Below are positions 61,113-64,000 of a DNA stretch of 64,000 nt, one piece after another (position 1 is the stretch's first letter; each line of letters starts with the position of its first letter). The translations under genes and the position numbers were made by a program. The stretch lies in contig CM077827.1 of the NCBI GenBank assembly GCA_039720395.1, forward strand, positions 24,952,375 to 25,016,374, read 5' to 3'. The DNA comes from Liquidambar formosana (Eukaryota > Streptophyta > Magnoliopsida > Saxifragales > Altingiaceae). The notes under the pieces are model-generated. The model saw only the letters and a list, made by a program, of their open reading frames with translations, was not told the DNA's origin and did no database searches.

Positions 61113-62278
61113 TTGAAGCAGTTGCATGTGGCTATGGTGAGAACAATGTCCATCCACCCCTACCTCCTCCCACACTACCACCAACGGCCACAGTATAGAA
61201 GCTAGGTAATTGCTCCTCCTACTGTTTCTACAACCGCCACACCACACATCACCACCGTTACCTTCACCTTATCTTCAAGCAATGGAGGCGTCCGACATAT
61301 GCATGAGCGATGGCTTTGATCTGCTTGAAGTCGTACGCAGACGTCAATCAACACGCCTAAGTTGTAGGGGGCCACTTACTTTTGTCAATGAGTTTCTAAT
61401 GTGCACCCTTTCTCTGAACTAGCTAAATACAAGATGACACTCAATAATGCACTATTGCCCCCATTTTCTTTTTCTTTTTCTTTTTCTTATCAATATCAAT
61501 ATACCAATTAGTCATTATCAATAGAACACTTTTTTTTTTTTTTTTATTTTTATTATTTTATTAATTAATAAAATGCAAAGGTTCCAAGTATCAGAGAACT
61601 AACCAACCTCCCAATGAGATTGGCTCCTTGGAAGATTCACACCATGTGCTATGGATCGACCTTAAATATTATTAACGAAAGAAAATTATCTATAGAACAG
61701 TTAAAAGATGATAAATTCTTCTAATTCATCGTGTTTGGCCGGTTAGATTTTAGATTTTAATTATTTAAATTGAATTTGTACAGCCACGTACATTGGATCG
61801 ATTCCTAACTGTCGTTGTGAGAAGCCTCAAACACCTTCACACAATTATCTTTGCCCTAGTCTCTTTGGAATCACAAAAACTAGAAAAAAATTCATTTGCA
61901 ATTCTAATTAGTGCCAAATCTGTAGCTTAGAATGACACAAAATAGAATAAAATTGATTTCTAGCTCTAGTTTTACGTCAATTTCTTGGCTTAGAATTCAT
62001 TTCATTAAAAGCCTCTTTTTGTAGACTTCTAACATTACCCTTTTAATTTAAGTCATATGTCAAGATTTGGTGAGACCGAAGCTATATTTGATTCTTATCA
62101 AGAGTTTATTCTAAATAAGAGTAACATGGTTAATACACTTGATTGAATTCTTTTTCAGCTTTATATATTCCGAACCTTAGATTTGAGAATAATTGATTTA
62201 GAATTCTAATTCATTTGTTTTATTCTAAACATGTGAGTTAGAATTCTAAATCAATTATATTCTATTGAAATCAATTAA
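61113..62278. other. Intergenic, no gene
   Basis: A CA/CC-rich stretch at 61150-61270 gives a short open frame without protein likeness. (CTTTTT)n near 61468-61490 and poly-T at 61531-61545. No gene supported. Confidence 0.55.
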
Positions 62279-62451
62279 GCTATGTTTGGATAAGGAATTT
62301 TTAGGTGGAATTTGCTTTCGAGATGAAATTTGTAAAATTTTTATAAGGATGAAATGGACAAAATTCTTACAAAAATTTTACAAATTCCATCCCAAAAACA
62401 AATTTCACCTAAAAATTCCTTATCCAACCCCCCCCCCCCAAAAAAAAAAAA
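62279..62451. mobile_element. Foldback MITE ending in a poly-C/poly-A tract
   Basis: Left arm GGATAAGGAATTTTTAGGTG pairs with right arm CACCTAAAAATTCCTTATCC-like text (62405-62425, written as ACCTAAAAATTCCTTATCC). Inner arms TTTGTAAAATTTTTATAAGGA / TCTTACAAAAATTTTACAAA also pair. The left end is preceded by TAA. The right end runs into C12 then A12 instead of the expected terminal bases. Confidence 0.7.
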
Positions 62452-64000
62452 TCAATTGTATCTATTTTAGAATAAGTTGCAAATGGAGCTTTTAGAACTC
62501 TCTGCCCCTTTTTTATTATTTTTTTTATTTTTTACATTTTACACATTTTTGGTTAATGGGATCGCAGTTCAACAACAATTTACACATTAAAATCATGTAC
62601 GTGGTGAGCCACCTCACTTGAATCAGCAAACAAAAGAGGATTGGCCCACCTTACCAAAAAAAAGAGGACAAAAAAAGAAGAAAAAAGGAGGATAGGCCCA
62701 TGGTGCCATGGAGGGGCTCTACACCATATTATTTCATATTACCTACGAACTTGAAAATTAATTAAAGATTACAATTTCTAGAAGTATTTCTTTTCTTTTC
62801 TTTCAATCATTAATGTTTAAGGTATTAGATTTGAAAGGTTCTATAGTCTAAAGATTAGAAATTTATGGTTACAACAAGTGACAGAATATGCTTGGTCAAG
62901 ATAATAATTGCTTGAATCATCAAGCTAGAGTCATCTAAGACTGCTTAAATCACAATCTTAGATACAAGTAATCATTATAGTGTGCCTCTTTATTAGAAGA
63001 TATTAAGTTTTGTCAATAAATAAATGACATTGTGCCATCTAGATCTTTTATATATTTTCAAAATATTTTTTCACTTAAAAATTTTTGAAATTCCTTCTCA
63101 ATTTAACAAAAGGAAACCCCTAATTAATTATAAGACGAATATGTGTGTAAGAGTAAAATGTTTTATATAAAGTTTAATTTGATCTTGCCTCAACTAATAT
63201 ATTTTTACAAATTTATCTAGTAAAGTTTATCCGATTCTTTTACTTTAGCACTTCTTGAAATAAATTCTTAGCTTTGCACTTGAATGATGGGTTTCGATTC
63301 TCTCTCCACGCTAGATGGCACTACTCTATTGGGAATTGAACCGCTACCAAACAATTTAGGTAAAAACTATACGCAAGTTGGGCCCCTCACCTCTCTTATT
63401 CATAGAAGTTTGGGGAGGGGGGAGGGGTCTACCTGTCTTGACCCCTCCCCCTTGTTAGCGTGATTAAGTGAGCACTACATCGTCAACAAATGCATTTTGC
63501 GTGGCCTATGTACGAAAGAGGTACACACTTCAAAGTCGGAAATTTATGAAAGTAAGGAAAAAAACAAGCTCGGTGGACTCACATTTTAAATGTTGCATGA
63601 GGTAAGCCGCCTTGTCTACCTAGGAACACAATGTCATATGATTAATGTGATGACATTACAAAGGTTTCAATCAAACCTTACCTGTAAGTTCTTTATATGT
63701 TGGTTGTGATTTAGTAGTCTATTACAAGAATCACTAACATACCTTGACATGATCGAATTTATCCATTTTGAGATTACATGGTGTGGTGAAAACAATGGTG
63801 GTGAAAGCACTCCTTATCACGAGTCACGTATCTCTGGCCTATAATCATCCCCCTATCCTTCCTCTATTCGAGTTTTTAGGATTGGGAAGGAGAAATAAAT
63901 CATTATCGTGTGTTTGATTCTCAAAAGAGGTATTTATTGATTCAGAATTTTGTTTATGTGTGTACTGGCTGGTGAGAATTGAAATAAGATCCTCATCCTA
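62452..64000. other. Intergenic, no gene
   Basis: AT-rich sequence to the window end; no coding sequence, RNA gene or element border recognised. Confidence 0.5.

Noticed and set aside
61210..61422. Plus-strand open frame of 70 codons with a hydrophobic start
   Set aside because: Low-complexity proline/histidine-rich N-terminus, no conserved domain and no splice continuation seen.

Overview
The window is AT-rich nuclear DNA from a flowering plant, most likely a woody dicot. The signs are GT-AG introns, plant-type L1 LINEs, large LTR retrotransposons with solo LTRs, hAT elements, MITEs and a BEL1-like (TALE) homeobox gene. Only two ordinary host genes can be supported, both on the minus strand. 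Most of the remaining sequence is transposable-element DNA inserted into other transposable-element DNA.

Layout. (1) 1-7166: 5' part of an R3HCC1L-like gene (TPR-like N-terminus, later an RRM-like domain), cut by the left window edge; its long introns hold decayed LINE pieces. (2) 7306-11792: non-coding, LTR-like sequence. (3) 11793-26108: a complete, apparently young LTR retrotransposon on the minus strand. It has target-site duplication (TSD) ACAGG, two LTRs of exactly 3278 bp once a nested copia-type solo LTR is removed, a PBS, a gag gene and no pol. (4) 26109-34813: related LTR-derived DNA holding a four-copy tandem repeat, a 1.24-kb hAT element and a 1.95-kb non-autonomous LTR element with a tRNA-Met-type PBS. 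(5) 34814-45519: a dead minus-strand LINE split by a hAT element, which is split by a solo LTR, which is split by a second solo LTR of the (3) family; the three insertions all keep exact TSDs. (6) 45520-48637: intergenic, with foldback elements, a 33-base poly-C tract and microsatellites. (7) 48638-52400: the BEL1-like homeobox gene (4 coding exons, 691 codons, a 5'UTR intron). Its reading frame is shifted just before the conserved C-terminal tail. (8) 52400-64000: intergenic, with MITEs and simple repeats and no gene I can support.

Functionally, the BEL1-like protein would be a nuclear transcription factor that pairs with KNOX proteins; the R3HCC1L-like protein has no well-known role. The gag-only element must depend on pol from a relative elsewhere. 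The most unusual signal is a pair of RNA hairpins in the U5/leader part of the LTR family. Stem sequence differs between the 11.8-26 kb family and a diverged relative at 27.6-28.0 kb, but base pairing is kept by compensatory changes. A strong hairpin also lies just inside the U3/polypurine end of both families with unrelated sequence. All boundaries and similarities were read by eye; no alignment or database search was run.
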